Shown here: in pieces, positions 1 through 9,079 of the stretch
Numbering within the stretch: position 1 is the first letter of the stretch
Layout: every line of letters starts with the position of its first letter
Source of the DNA: Maridesulfovibrio hydrothermalis AM13 = DSM 14728
GTDB lineage: Bacteria > Desulfobacterota > Desulfovibrionia > Desulfovibrionales > Desulfovibrionaceae
Assembly (NCBI RefSeq): GCF_000331025.1
Contig: NC_020055.1
Span: 2,310,870-2,374,869 of the forward strand
Direction: 5' to 3'
DNA length: 64,000 nucleotides
Notes under the pieces: generated by a model
The model's input: only the letters and a program-made list of their open reading frames with translations
The model's database searches: none
What the model was told of the DNA's origin: nothing
Made by a program: the position numbers and the translations under genes

Positions 1-701
1 CTCCTTTTGTTATGGAGCTTCCTCCGTATCGCATGCCAACATTGCATGGCGTAGCTATTCATACATGGGATCGTGTCTGGCAGTACATTAAAAAAGCCGG
101 TACGGTAATTCTCGCCATTTCTATTCTCATGTGGGCGCTCATGACTTTTCCGAAGCTTCCTGCCGAGCGAGTTGAAGCTTATGAAGCACAGCGCGTGCAG
201 GTGACGGAGCAGAGCAAGTCTTGGGCAGGTACTGCCACAGCAAATCAATCCAGACTTGATGAGGCTCTTAGCAGGATTAGTTACAATGAAGGAGAAGAAG
301 CCCTTAAAAAATCTTATGCTGGACAGATTAGTGAAGCAATTTCGCCCGTGACCGATGTAGCCGGTTTTCCCTGGCAGGCTAATATTGCTTTTATCGGAGC
401 CTTTGCTGCCAAGGAAGTTTTTGTTTCCACCATGTCCACCGCCTATTCACTCGGGGATGAAGATCCGGAGAACCCCACTTCGCTCAGCGAAAAAATTGCT
501 GCTGACAAGGCTTGGACCCCCGCAGTTATCTGGTCGGTATTCCTGTTTATGATGGTTTATGTTCCCTGCATGGTTACCGTTGCGGTTATTATCAGAGAGA
601 CCAATTGGAAATGGGGCTTGTTTTCTGTATTCGGGTCACTCGGGTTCGGCTACTCGCTGTCAGTACTGATTTATCAGGTAGGTAGTTTTCTGGGGTATTA
701 A
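1..701 (+). CDS. feoB: Ferrous iron transport protein B, C-terminal part (5' truncated by window edge)
   Basis: Inner-membrane Fe(II) transporter of the Feo system; only the C-terminal ~233 residues are present. The frame is already open at the window edge and reads PFVMELPPYR, the conserved FeoB gate/core motif, so the first ATG at position 12 is internal and not a start. Hydrophobic segments follow (KKAGTVILAISILMWAL; AFIGAFAAKEVFVSTM, the second Gate-like segment; two more near the C terminus ending GSFLGY). The charged stretch rich in E, Q and S between the first two segments is the usual periplasmic/cytoplasmic loop. It is followed by a bidirectional terminator shared with the convergent clpB. 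Family assignment is secure; the G domain must lie upstream of the window. Confidence 0.95.
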   Translation, partial: PFVMELPPYRMPTLHGVAIHTWDRVWQYIKKAGTVILAISILMWALMTFPKLPAERVEAYEAQRVQVTEQSKSWAGTATANQSRLDEALSRISYNEGEEALKKSYAGQISEAISPVTDVAGFPWQANIAFIGAFAAKEVFVSTMSTAYSLGDEDPENPTSLSEKIAADKAWTPAVIWSVFLFMMVYVPCMVTVAVIIRETNWKWGLFSVFGSLGFGYSLSVLIYQVGSFLGY

Positions 702-762
702 TGCTCTGGTGACTTTATGTGGTTTTGATTTCGGTCTGTTTTTTTAGTAAAAGTTAAACCAA

Positions 763-796
763 AAGGCCGCCTGTTTTATATGAAACAGGCGGCCTT
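763..796. terminator. Bidirectional Rho-independent terminator between feoB and clpB
   Basis: A perfect 14-bp inverted repeat (AAGGCCGCCTGTTT / its complement) with a 6-nt loop lies between the convergent feoB and clpB ends. A-rich and T-rich flanks serve both directions. Confidence 0.9.
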
Positions 797-820
797 ATTA
801 ATTCCGATATATTTACGTTT

Positions 821-3445
821 TTAACTTACAACATTAAAGCTGAGTCCGTCCGCGTCTACATCAATGGTCACGGTCTGATCTTCTCTGAGGTCACCGCCGA
901 TAATCTGTTTTGCGAGCGGAGTTTCAAGGTGCGCCTGTATATAACGGCGCAGCGGTCTGGCTCCATAGACTGGGTCGTAGGATGCATGTGCTATGAAAGC
1001 TTTAGCATTCTCTGTTACTTCCAAGGACATTTTCTGTCCGCCAAGACGTGCGCGCAGTCCTTCAAGCTGGAGATCAACAATTAATTTGAGGTCAGACTCA
1101 AGCAGCGGCTTGAACAGCACTGTTTCATCAACGCGGTTGAGGAATTCCGGTCTGAAGTGTCCGCTAAGGACGTTCATTACATTTTCCTGAACACCGTTTT
1201 TGAATTCACCATCAGGCTCAATTCCTTCCAGCAGCAGTTGTGAACCGAGGTTGGAGGTCATGATAATGATAGTATTTTTACAATCTATAGTGCGCCCCTG
1301 ACTATCCGTGATACGTCCGTCATCAAGGATTTGCAGCAGCACGTTAAAGACATCACTGTGTGCTTTTTCTATTTCATCAAAGAGCACAACAGAGTAAGGT
1401 TTGCGGCGGATGGCCTCGGTCAGTTGACCGCCTTCATCGTAGCCGATGTAGCCCGGAGGCGCTCCGATCAACCGTGCTACCGCATGTTTTTCCATGTATT
1501 CGGACATATCCATACGTACGATATTTTCTTCGCTGTCGAATAGAGCCTCTGCAAGAGCCTTGCATAGTTCCGTTTTACCTACTCCGGTCGGGCCGAGGAA
1601 GATGAACGAACCGATGGGTCTTGAAGGATCTTTAAGGCCTGCACGGGCGCGCAGTACTGCTTCGGATACAGCACGCACAGCCTCATCCTGTCCGATAACC
1701 CTTCCATGCAGGATATCTTCTAAACGGAGCAGTTTTTCACGCTCGCCTTCAACCAGTCTGGTGACCGGAATTCCGGTCCAGCGCGAAATAATTCCGGCTA
1801 TGTCGTCAGGCCCGACAAATTCTTTAAGTAAACGGCTTCCATTTGAAGAGGCTTTATCTTCACCGCCTTCAATGTCGACCTGAATTTCTTCAAGTCGTTT
1901 TTCGAGTCCCAGCAGGGTTGAATATTTAAGTTCCGCAGCGCGGTTGTAATCGAGACTTCTTTCGGCTTCTTCGATTTGAAGTTTTGTCTGTTCTATCTGG
2001 GCTTTGAGGTTTCGGACAGTGTCGATTGATGCCTTTTCTTTTTCCCATTGTTCAACAAGTTCAGACTGTTTAATCTTCATCTCGGTGAGCGAGTCTTCCA
2101 GTTTGGAAAGTCGTTCACGCGAAGCTTGATCCTCTTCGCGTCTGAGTGCTTCACGCTCAATTTCAGTCTGCAAAATCTGACGGTTGATCTTATCCAGCTC
2201 ATAAGGCTGGGAGTCAATCTCGGTTCTGATCATGGCCGCAGCTTCATCAATGAGGTCAATCGCTTTATCAGGCAGCTGACGGTCAGTGATGTAACGCTGT
2301 GAAAGGGTCGCAGCTTCAACTAAAGCCGCATCGCTGATTCGCACGCCGTGGTGCACTTCAAATCTTTCACGCAGTCCGCGCAGGATAGAAATTGTGTCTT
2401 CGGCAGTGGGTTCTTTAACCATAATGGTCTGGAACCTTCTTTCGAGAGCCGGATCTTTTTCAATATACTTGCGGTACTCATCAGTTGTTGTCGCGCCTAT
2501 GCAGTGCAGCTCTCCGCGAGCCAGCATGGGTTTGAGCAGGTTACCGGCATCCATTGCACCATCGGATTTTCCTGCACCTACGATAGTATGGATTTCATCA
2601 ATAAAAATGATAATCTGTCCATCGGATTCCTGAACTTCTTTAAGTACGGCTTTGAGTCGTTCTTCAAATTCACCACGATATTTGGCGCCGGCGATGAGCG
2701 CGCCCATGTCGAGCATAAATACGGTTTTATCTTTAAGCCCCTCGGGCACATCACGTTTGACAATGCGCTGGGCCAGCCCTTCAATTATGGCTGTTTTACC
2801 AACACCTGCCTCGCCGATAAGGATCGGGTTGTTTTTGGTTCTGCGGGACAGAATGCGGATGACGCGGCGGATTTCAGAATCACGTCCGATTACCGGATCA
2901 AGTTTACCTTTGCGTGCTTCCTCTACCAGATCACGTCCGTATTTTTTAAGCGCATCATAGGTTGCTTCCGGATTATCGGTCGTGACCCGCTGGTTGCCGC
3001 GGATTGTGGTCATGGCTTCCAGCACTTTGTCTTTGGTCAAGTTGAAGGACTTATTAACGCGCCCTGCACCAGTAGAGCCGTGTTCATCCATGATGGCAAG
3101 GAACAGATGCTCCACGCTGATAAACTCGTCCTGCATGCGCTGGGCAGCCGCTTCGGCTTCAACAATAATACGGTTAAGACGCTGGGTAACAAGAACCTGT
3201 CCGGGCTGCGCGCCGGGGCCGCTGACACTGGGCAGCTTGCCGATTTCCTTTTGTACGGCAGATTTATATGCCGAAGGATCAATGTCGCTTTTCTGAATAA
3301 TTTTGGAAACAATGCCGTTTTCCTGTTCCACGAGGGCAAGGAGAAGGTGTTCCACTTCAATTTGTTGCTGGCCGTTTTTAACGGCTAAAGACTGGGCCGC
3401 AGCAATTGCATCGTTAGTTTTTTTTGTGAATTTATTCGGATCCAT
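821..3445 (-). CDS. clpB: ATP-dependent disaggregase ClpB
   Basis: Hsp100/ClpB chaperone that, with DnaK/DnaJ, pulls proteins out of aggregates. In order: an N-terminal Clp_N repeat domain (~1-150), NBD1 with Walker A GEAGVGKT and Walker B IIFIDEIH, a long coiled-coil middle domain (~400-520, rich in E/K/R), NBD2 with Walker A GPTGVGKT and [10 protein letters not shown], and the C-terminal D2-small domain. Length of 874 aa fits the family. A longer frame runs to 3484, but ATG at 3445 ([10 protein letters not shown]) has AAGGAG eight or nine bases upstream and matches the family N terminus, so I chose it. No ClpP-binding IGF loop was noticed, consistent with ClpB rather than ClpA. It lies in the same direction as the co-chaperone pair upstream, but about 350 bp of non-coding DNA separates them. 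Confidence 0.97.
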   Translation of the reverse strand: MDPNKFTKKTNDAIAAAQSLAVKNGQQQIEVEHLLLALVEQENGIVSKIIQKSDIDPSAYKSAVQKEIGKLPSVSGPGAQPGQVLVTQRLNRIIVEAEAAAQRMQDEFISVEHLFLAIMDEHGSTGAGRVNKSFNLTKDKVLEAMTTIRGNQRVTTDNPEATYDALKKYGRDLVEEARKGKLDPVIGRDSEIRRVIRILSRRTKNNPILIGEAGVGKTAIIEGLAQRIVKRDVPEGLKDKTVFMLDMGALIAGAKYRGEFEERLKAVLKEVQESDGQIIIFIDEIHTIVGAGKSDGAMDAGNLLKPMLARGELHCIGATTTDEYRKYIEKDPALERRFQTIMVKEPTAEDTISILRGLRERFEVHHGVRISDAALVEAATLSQRYITDRQLPDKAIDLIDEAAAMIRTEIDSQPYELDKINRQILQTEIEREALRREEDQASRERLSKLEDSLTEMKIKQSELVEQWEKEKASIDTVRNLKAQIEQTKLQIEEAERSLDYNRAAELKYSTLLGLEKRLEEIQVDIEGGEDKASSNGSRLLKEFVGPDDIAGIISRWTGIPVTRLVEGEREKLLRLEDILHGRVIGQDEAVRAVSEAVLRARAGLKDPSRPIGSFIFLGPTGVGKTELCKALAEALFDSEENIVRMDMSEYMEKHAVARLIGAPPGYIGYDEGGQLTEAIRRKPYSVVLFDEIEKAHSDVFNVLLQILDDGRITDSQGRTIDCKNTIIIMTSNLGSQLLLEGIEPDGEFKNGVQENVMNVLSGHFRPEFLNRVDETVLFKPLLESDLKLIVDLQLEGLRARLGGQKMSLEVTENAKAFIAHASYDPVYGARPLRRYIQAHLETPLAKQIIGGDLREDQTVTIDVDADGLSFNVVS

Positions 3446-3466
3446 ATTAAGAGTCTCCTTTTGTAT

Positions 3467-3495
3467 TAGATAGTTGACTCGCATTTAAGATTCAA
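3467..3495 (-). promoter_or_regulatory. Candidate clpB promoter
   Basis: On the minus strand TTGAAT and TATCTA are separated by 17 bp, ending about 20 bp before the clpB start codon. This is a sigma70-like reading; no convincing sigma32 (CTTGAAA/CCCCAT) or CIRCE motif was seen. Motif match only. Confidence 0.4.
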
Positions 3496-3767
3496 AACTC
3501 ACTTTTGCTGATTATTGTAAAGTAAATCAGCTAAACAAATCCGGACGCACGATTTCTGTTTTTCAAAGGGAGAGGAGAATACCTTTCCATGAAAAATTCC
3601 GGCAAATAAAGCAGGAGTTCGAATCCCCTATCAGGCTCACAAGTCATTTAGTAACGTTTTTAGCCCCATCGGGCGGCTTCATCAAAAGTTGCTGGCAAGC
3701 TTCGCACTTATGCCGTTTGATCGAACTGTTACGCGGTTTTTTTATAGTTTAAACCTATCCTGATTAA
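3496..3767. other. Structured intergenic region with a tRNA 3'-end-like fragment
   Basis: No gene is visible between clpB and the cbpM-like gene. At 3611-3640 a T-arm-like piece (AGGAG, TTCGAAT, CCCCT; one A:C mismatch) is followed by what could be an acceptor 3' strand (ATCAGGC), but no full tRNA can be built upstream. At 3650-3740 several inverted repeats nest: GTAAC with GTTAC, GCCC-CATC-GGGC, and ATCAAA with TTTGAT enclosing GGCA/TGCC, followed by seven Ts. This could be a small RNA or the scar of an element once inserted in a tRNA gene. Confidence 0.4.
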
Positions 3768-3800
3768 GGCGGGCAGAGTGACTTAGTCCTTCTGCCCGTC
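3768..3800 (-). terminator. Terminator of the cbpA-cbpM unit
   Basis: Inverted repeat CGGGCAGA / TCTGCCCG with a 13-nt loop, 30-60 bp beyond the stop of the cbpM-like gene. Confidence 0.65.
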
Positions 3801-3831
3801 TGTGGTATCTTATAACAATTAGCAATTAAAA

Positions 3832-4146
3832 TTAAATAAGTTTACGCATTTCTTCAATGCGTGCTTCAAGCTTTTCTACACGGTCAAGCAGATCCACAAT
3901 AATAGACCCGCCTGTGGGCGTGATATCAAGGTCTTTGCAGAGCCTTGAAAGTTTATTCAGGCGATAGAGATCGCGTGTTTCAAAAAGATAATGACCATCG
4001 CCGGTGGTGACGGGGCTGACCCATTCCAGACTGATAAGTTCAAGGACAGTAGTTTCTTCAAGTCCGGTCATTTCTATAACCTGTGCGATAACCAGCCTTT
4101 TGGAACTGCTGGGAGGCTGAGCCTCGGCTCTTTTTTCCATATCCAT
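3832..4146 (-). CDS. CbpM-like chaperone modulator
   Basis: 104-aa protein directly downstream of a DnaJ/CbpA-type co-chaperone gene with a 14-bp gap. CbpM proteins bind the J-domain of CbpA and damp its activity. The sequence has a short charged N terminus, a helix-turn-helix/MerR-like core (VIAQVIEMTGLEETTVLELISLEW is the recognition-like part; quoted pieces VIAQVIEMTGLEE and LELISLEW), a small strand section (HYLFETRDLYRL), and a C-terminal coiled-coil helix (LLDRVEKLEARIEEMRKLI) as in the family. A second in-frame ATG two codons in (MEKRAE) is an alternative start. Family-level call rests on pattern, size and the neighbouring cbpA; a MerR-type regulator is the alternative. Confidence 0.75.
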   Translation of the reverse strand: MDMEKRAEAQPPSSSKRLVIAQVIEMTGLEETTVLELISLEWVSPVTTGDGHYLFETRDLYRLNKLSRLCKDLDITPTGGSIIVDLLDRVEKLEARIEEMRKLI

Positions 4147-4160
4147 AGCTTTAGCCTCTC

Positions 4161-5153
4161 CTAGAATGTTCTGGGGTTGAAATTGATTTTTTCAGCCATG
4201 TTTTTCCAGAGCTTTTTCATTTCATCAGATTCTGCTTTAGGCACTTGAACCATTATTCTGATGAATTGATCGCCTTTTTTGGCCCCAGTGCCCAGTCCGC
4301 GTCCTTTGACCCTAAGTTTTTTGCCACTTCCAATACCGGCGGGGATGTTCATTTCGATCATTCCGTCAAGGGTGGGCAGCTTGATTTTTGCACCAAGGGC
4401 AGCTTCCCACGGGGCAAGGGCCAGATCGAGGACGACATTGTTCTCTTCAACCTTAAAATGTTCATGCGGGGCGAGTCTGATTTTTAAGTATAGATCGCCG
4501 CGCGGACCATCTTGGGGGCCTGGTGATCCCTGACCGGCCAGACGGATTTTCTGCCCGTCTTTAATTCCAGCCGGGATATTCACGTTCAGTTTTTTGGACT
4601 GGACCATAGGATGTCCACCCGGTCCGGTGGCCTTTTCCTGAACTGTAACTGATTTGGAGCCTCCTTTATAGGCTTCTTCGAGAGTCAGTTGCAGATAAGT
4701 TTCAGAATCCGGGCCTTTTTGTGGGCGTTGCTGATGGAAACCGCCACCGCTGAAGCCCTGCGCACCGCCGAAGCCGCCGCCACCGAAGCTTGCTCCGCCG
4801 CCGCCGAATATGGTTTCAAAGAAATCGCTGAAATCACCGCCGCTGAAGCCCTGCGCACCACCGAAACCCTGTGCGCCGCCAAAGCCGCCGCCATATCCCG
4901 GAGGGGGTCTGAAATTTTGACCGTGCTCCCAGTCCGCGCCGAACTGATCGTACATTTTGCGCTTTTCCGGGTCCTTGAGGACTTCGTAAGCTTCGTTCAC
5001 TTCTTTGAACTTCTTTTCGGCTTCCTCGTTATTGGGATTCAAGTCCGGATGAAATTTGCGGGCCTGTTTTTTAAAGGCTTTGGCAATCTCATCTTGAGGT
5101 GCGGAACGGGCAATGCCCAGAAGTTTGTAATAATCTTTATATTTCACGCTCAT
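4161..5153 (-). CDS. DnaJ-class co-chaperone, CbpA type
   Basis: Hsp40 that stimulates DnaK ATPase. The J-domain (~1-70) carries the HPD triad in KFHPDLNPNN. A Gly/Phe-rich region follows (repeated GGAQGF units, ~75-140), then the two beta-barrel substrate-binding domains (~160-320). The CxxCxGxG zinc-finger repeats of canonical DnaJ are absent, which makes this a class B (CbpA/DjlA-like) protein of 330 aa. The frame is open to 5192, but ATG at 5153 (MSVKYKDYYK) has AAGGAG ten bases upstream and fits the family start. It sits first in a two-gene unit with the CbpM-like modulator, the usual cbpAM arrangement. Confidence 0.93.
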   Translation of the reverse strand: MSVKYKDYYKLLGIARSAPQDEIAKAFKKQARKFHPDLNPNNEEAEKKFKEVNEAYEVLKDPEKRKMYDQFGADWEHGQNFRPPPGYGGGFGGAQGFGGAQGFSGGDFSDFFETIFGGGGASFGGGGFGGAQGFSGGGFHQQRPQKGPDSETYLQLTLEEAYKGGSKSVTVQEKATGPGGHPMVQSKKLNVNIPAGIKDGQKIRLAGQGSPGPQDGPRGDLYLKIRLAPHEHFKVEENNVVLDLALAPWEAALGAKIKLPTLDGMIEMNIPAGIGSGKKLRVKGRGLGTGAKKGDQFIRIMVQVPKAESDEMKKLWKNMAEKINFNPRTF

Positions 5154-5389
5154 CTTTGTATGACTCCTTAGGTGATTCGGCAATTGTCGCATGCGAAAAT
5201 AGCCACCATACCAAAGTATATCGCCATGCGCTCAAGTCAAGCGTAATTATTGAATTTAGGTGAGGTTGGTATGAAATAATATCTTTCTGCGAAAGGCAGG
5301 AATGTATAATTCACCTATAATCAGGAGGGGAATAGGCGTTACGGAAAAATAATTTTTTTTGAAAATGAAGCAAAGAGGGAGGCCGGAAA

Positions 5390-6121
5390 TCAAAAATCAT
5401 CCGGTAATTCATAATCTTTCTTTTCCGCTACATAACAATACACACAGCGATCCTTGCGAACGAAAAAGCGGATAAGAACCAATCCTGCAATGAATCCGCC
5501 TATGTGCGCGGCCCAGGCTACTTTTTGCGCTGATTCAACAAAGTGGTTTGATAGGCCTGACACTATTTGCAGGGCGAACCATAGACCCAGAAACAGACTG
5601 GCCGGGAGTTTGATAAAGATCGGGATAATTATGATTGGAAAAAGAGTCAGCACTTTGCCGTGAGGATAGAGCACTAAATACGCACCCATAATTCCCGCGA
5701 CAGCACCGGAAGCACCTATTACCGGAGAACTTGCGGTCGGGTTGAAAATAACTTGTACTGTAATAGCGATAAGCCCGCATAAAAGATAGAAAAATAGAAA
5801 TCGCATATGCCCTGTGGCATCTTCAATGTTATCGGCAAAAATCCAGAGCATCCAAAGATTGAGGATGATGTGCAGCCAGCCGCTGTGCAGAAACATGTAG
5901 GTCAGTAGAGGAAGCGCGCCGTTCCCGGGGTAGCCAGCGGCTACAGCCCATTCAGGATTGAAGTATCGGGCCGGAACAACACCGAGCAGATGAAAAAGCA
6001 TCAGCTTGCCTTTAGGGGTAAGTGTTTGCTCCAGCAGAAATACCAGCGCATTAATAACGAGTATCCCGCGAAGGATGTATGGAGTGGTGATGCAGGGGAC
6101 GTTATCACGGATCGGGAACAT
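5390..6121 (-). CDS. Rhomboid family intramembrane serine protease
   Basis: Polytopic inner-membrane protease of 243 aa. The catalytic serine lies in GASGAVAGIMG and the partner histidine in AAHIGGFIAGL; six or so hydrophobic segments surround them, with HSGWLHIILNLWML matching the conserved TM2 histidine/asparagine region. The C-terminal tail adds CVYC and a charged end, possibly a small metal or disulfide motif. It is transcribed alone; the next upstream gene is 420 bp away. Substrates cannot be inferred. Confidence 0.92.
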   Translation of the reverse strand: MFPIRDNVPCITTPYILRGILVINALVFLLEQTLTPKGKLMLFHLLGVVPARYFNPEWAVAAGYPGNGALPLLTYMFLHSGWLHIILNLWMLWIFADNIEDATGHMRFLFFYLLCGLIAITVQVIFNPTASSPVIGASGAVAGIMGAYLVLYPHGKVLTLFPIIIIPIFIKLPASLFLGLWFALQIVSGLSNHFVESAQKVAWAAHIGGFIAGLVLIRFFVRKDRCVYCYVAEKKDYELPDDF

Positions 6122-6540
6122 TTATTGTCCGTTTTTTTGGCTGGTTGGTGTCGATTGTGAAGTTGAATGTATGCCTACATTATCAGAAAAGGTTTTTGAA
6201 TTCTATGTTGAAGCGGGGGGAAAAGAAAATCCCCGTCACTTATAAAGCGGCGGGGATCTGATGAGGTTGAGCTGGTAGGTGTACTGCGGGCCATTCACTC
6301 CCGAAACACTTAACCCATAACCTAAAACCTGAAACCTAATCCAAAACCTAAACCTAGAACATGTACCTGATGCCGATAACGGGGTTGAACCTTGCGTAGA
6401 ATTCTCTTTTGTAAAATAGGCACCGGGCGCCTTAACAATTAATTTATGTTCATTCTTCCGTCTGTGGTTCTGACCCTCGTCTCAGGTCTCACTTATAAAA
6501 TAAGGTTGGCATAATATATGTCAACACCTGGAGGTGATAA
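6122..6540. other. Intergenic region with degenerate CCTAAA-like repeats
   Basis: No gene is seen in these ~420 bases. At 6311-6358 a run of imperfect units (CCATAA, CCTAAAA, CCTGAAA, CCTAAT, CCAAAA, CCTAAA, CCTAG) forms a degenerate tandem repeat. A G-run/C-run hairpin lies near 6218-6236, and AGGCACCGGGCGCCT at 6419-6433 may terminate the rluD-coaE gene on the minus strand. A TTGACA reads toward the rhomboid gene at 6524-6519, but its -10 partner is poor. Confidence 0.4.
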
Positions 6541-8190
6541 TTATATTTTTTCTGTCTTAAAAAGTTCTCTCAGGAATTTTTTAAAGCGAATTTCTTTGTT
6601 CTTGCGAAGTGTTGCAAGCTTATCAAGAGCCTTTGATGTTTCATTTTCTAATTTATCCATATCAGCATCGTTTTCGATCACTGTGGTGCAGCAATCCATC
6701 TTTGCCTTTTCGTCCCACTGCCATGAATCAAATACAGCCAGAATTTCAGGAGAAAGATTTCTTTTATCCCTCAATTCTCCTGTACGTTTATCCGTCGGGC
6801 AGCGGACTCCGATAACTGCATCAACGGCTTTTTCGCAATGCCAACCAGCTTCCAGAAGAAGGGGAACTTCCGCCACAGCCAGAGGGGCGGTTGCATTGGC
6901 TTTAAAGAATTCTTCAGCCTCATGCCGGACAATCGGATGAACAATATTCATGATTTCTCGGCGTAGAGATTCATCGTCACGCATGGTGGCAAACAGGGCT
7001 TTTTTATCAATGTCGCCTGTTTCTGAATCAATGAACCTGTTTCCGAATCTCTGGCGGATCATTTCCCAGCCTGAGCCGTCTTTCAGATATGAATTTGCAA
7101 CAGATTCATCTGCGCTGAATACGGGAATTCCTTGTCTGGTCAGTATATCAAGTACCGCAGATTTGCCGCTGCACGGCATACCGATCAAGCCGACACGCTG
7201 AACAGACCTGTTGAGTTCTTCCAGCAGATTAACAAAATCTCTGGGTGGCTCAAGTGTGAAACTAAGTTTTTCACCTGAACCGGGATGGTTGAATGACAGG
7301 CTGTAGGCATGCAGCATTTGCCGCTGCGCAAGATCAGCCAGTGGCTTACCTTGTTTTTGCCAGATGTGATGCTGCTGTGCACCGTAAGTCTGATCGCCTA
7401 CAAGCGGGTGGCCGATATGGGCCATGTGAACTCTGATCTGATGGGTACGTCCTGTGAAGATTTTTACTTTAACAAGGCTGGCCCGTTTTGCAGGGTCACA
7501 CCAAAGCACTTCGTAGCTGGAACGAGCGTCGCGCCCGCCTTTTTGAACGATAGCCATCTTGGTTTTGTGGATAGGATGTCTGCCCATCGGCTGGTCAATC
7601 TCATCAAAATCACGATGCGGAACACCATGTACAATTGCGAGGTAGGTTTTACTCACATCGCGCTCAGAAAAAGCAGCAGACAGGGCGAGGCGGTCATGAT
7701 CATTTTGCGCGATGGCAATCAGTCCGGAAGTAAATTTATCTAAACGATGCACAATGCCGGGCCGCCACTGGTCCATTTCCCTGATTTCAGGAAAATGATG
7801 GATAAGGCGATGCACAAGTGTATCATCCGGGCAGCTCGGGGCCGGATGGGTAGTGAGTCCTGCCGGTTTATTGATGATAGCAATTCGCCCGTCATTAAAT
7901 ATAATATCAAGCGGTTTGTCTTCGGGGGTGAGAAAAGTTATTTCAGATTCGCCTTTAAGGCTGAGTTCTTCAGTGCCCATCAATTTCTGGTTTGGTTTTT
8001 TGCAGACTTTACCGTTAATTTCGGCTAACCCTGCCTTGATCCAGTCTTTTACTTTGCCGCGGGAGATTCCTTCCGCCTCAAGTGCTGTTCCCCAGAATTT
8101 ATCAAGTCTGACATTAAAATCAGCTGTTTTGGCATTTATATTCCAGCTAAGTTCAGCTTCATTTTTGAGAAGGTCTTCATTATTGCTCAT
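6541..8190 (-). CDS. Fusion: RluA-family pseudouridine synthase + dephospho-CoA kinase (CoaE)
   Basis: 549 aa joining two unrelated housekeeping enzymes. The N-terminal part (~15-320) has an S4-like RNA-binding segment (RLDKFWGTALEAEGISRGKV), then the RluA/RluD catalytic motif HRLDKFTSGLIAIA with the catalytic aspartate and the TGRTHQIRVHMA motif; it should isomerise uridines in rRNA or tRNA. The C-terminal part (~330-520) carries a P-loop GMPCSGKSAVLDIL, an FSADES segment at the DAD position and AEVPLLLEAGW, all typical of CoaE, which phosphorylates dephospho-CoA as the last step of CoA synthesis. No stop or frameshift interrupts the junction. Fusions of this kind are annotated in Desulfovibrio relatives to my knowledge. 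The C-terminal ~25 residues are lysine-rich and unexplained. Confidence 0.93.
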   Translation of the reverse strand: MSNNEDLLKNEAELSWNINAKTADFNVRLDKFWGTALEAEGISRGKVKDWIKAGLAEINGKVCKKPNQKLMGTEELSLKGESEITFLTPEDKPLDIIFNDGRIAIINKPAGLTTHPAPSCPDDTLVHRLIHHFPEIREMDQWRPGIVHRLDKFTSGLIAIAQNDHDRLALSAAFSERDVSKTYLAIVHGVPHRDFDEIDQPMGRHPIHKTKMAIVQKGGRDARSSYEVLWCDPAKRASLVKVKIFTGRTHQIRVHMAHIGHPLVGDQTYGAQQHHIWQKQGKPLADLAQRQMLHAYSLSFNHPGSGEKLSFTLEPPRDFVNLLEELNRSVQRVGLIGMPCSGKSAVLDILTRQGIPVFSADESVANSYLKDGSGWEMIRQRFGNRFIDSETGDIDKKALFATMRDDESLRREIMNIVHPIVRHEAEEFFKANATAPLAVAEVPLLLEAGWHCEKAVDAVIGVRCPTDKRTGELRDKRNLSPEILAVFDSWQWDEKAKMDCCTTVIENDADMDKLENETSKALDKLATLRKNKEIRFKKFLRELFKTEKI

Positions 8191-8301
8191 GTCATTTGTT
8201 CCGTATTTCAGTTATGTTCTTGTTCGGTATGTTTTTGATGATACTAATTGGCAGTAAAACCAGATAGATATGATTTAACTGGAAAATAATTTAAAAAGGC
8301 C

Positions 8302-8328
8302 TTGACCGTCAGTCTTGTGTCTTATAAA
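8302..8328 (+). promoter_or_regulatory. Candidate upp promoter
   Basis: TTGACC and TATAAA with a 15-bp spacer (short), about 60 bp before the upp start. Motif match only. Confidence 0.4.
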
Positions 8329-8389
8329 AACACGAAGTTTTGACTTTTCGGATTTTATAACAAAGTAACATGAGATCAAGGAGGCCACC

Positions 8390-9016
8390 GTGGCGGTACA
8401 TGTGGTAGACCATCCATTGGTAAGACACAAGCTCGGCATTCTCCGTGAAGACGGCATCAGCACCAGCCGTTTTCGCGCACTGGCTCAGGAAATATCCAGA
8501 CTCCTCACTTATGAGGCGACAAAAGACCTTATCACTGAACCTAAAACTATCCAAGGCTGGGCCGGGGAAGTTGAAGTTGAGATGATCAAGGGTAAAAAAA
8601 TTACCGTTGTTCCTATCCTGAGAGCAGGACTCGGTATGATGGACGGTGTCCTTGACATGGTTCCCGGTGCTCGCGTGAGCGTTGTCGGTTTTTACCGCGA
8701 CGAAGAAACCTTGCAGCCTGTAGAGTATTACGTCAAGCTTGCAAAGAACATTGACGAGCGCATTGCGCTTATCCTTGATCCTATGCTTGCAACCGGTGGA
8801 ACTCTGCTTGCAACAATCGACCTGCTTAAAAAGGCCGGATGTACCAATATCAAGGGACTTTTTCTAGTAGCGGCTCCGGAAGGAGTTGAGAAAATTGTCA
8901 AGGCTCATCCTGATGTGGATATCTACACTGCGTCAATTGATGAGAAACTTAATGACGTCGGATACATCCTCCCCGGTCTCGGAGATGCAGGGGATAAGAT
9001 TTTCGGCACTAAATAA
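8390..9016 (+). CDS. upp: Uracil phosphoribosyltransferase
   Basis: Converts uracil and PRPP to UMP (pyrimidine salvage, cytosol). 208 aa, the usual length. The PRPP-binding loop [14 protein letters not shown] is clear, and the uracil-binding C terminus [17 protein letters not shown] is intact. Start is GTG at 8390 (MAVHVVDHP), preceded by AAGGAGG five bases upstream. The uracil permease gene follows 60 bp downstream, so uptake and salvage are adjacent; a terminator hairpin lies between them. Confidence 0.97.
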   Translation: MAVHVVDHPLVRHKLGILREDGISTSRFRALAQEISRLLTYEATKDLITEPKTIQGWAGEVEVEMIKGKKITVVPILRAGLGMMDGVLDMVPGARVSVVGFYRDEETLQPVEYYVKLAKNIDERIALILDPMLATGGTLLATIDLLKKAGCTNIKGLFLVAAPEGVEKIVKAHPDVDIYTASIDEKLNDVGYILPGLGDAGDKIFGTK

Positions 9017-9029
9017 AATTTATTTTTTA

Positions 9030-9055
9030 GGCACCCCGCAAGGTGCCTTTTTTTT
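9030..9055 (+). terminator. Terminator between upp and uraA
   Basis: GGCACC/GGTGCC stem with a 6-nt loop and eight Ts. It may only partly stop transcription, since uraA follows within 25 bp without a separate clear promoter. Confidence 0.8.
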
Positions 9056-9079
9056 GCCAGATTTTTGAGGGAGAAAATT

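Noticed and set aside
2348-3388. 346-codon plus-strand frame
   Set aside because: It is the antisense shadow of clpB; composition is unlike a protein and the minus-strand match to ClpB is complete.
4689-5171. 160-codon alanine/glutamate-rich plus-strand frame
   Set aside because: Shadow of the Gly/Phe-rich region of the cbpA-like gene.
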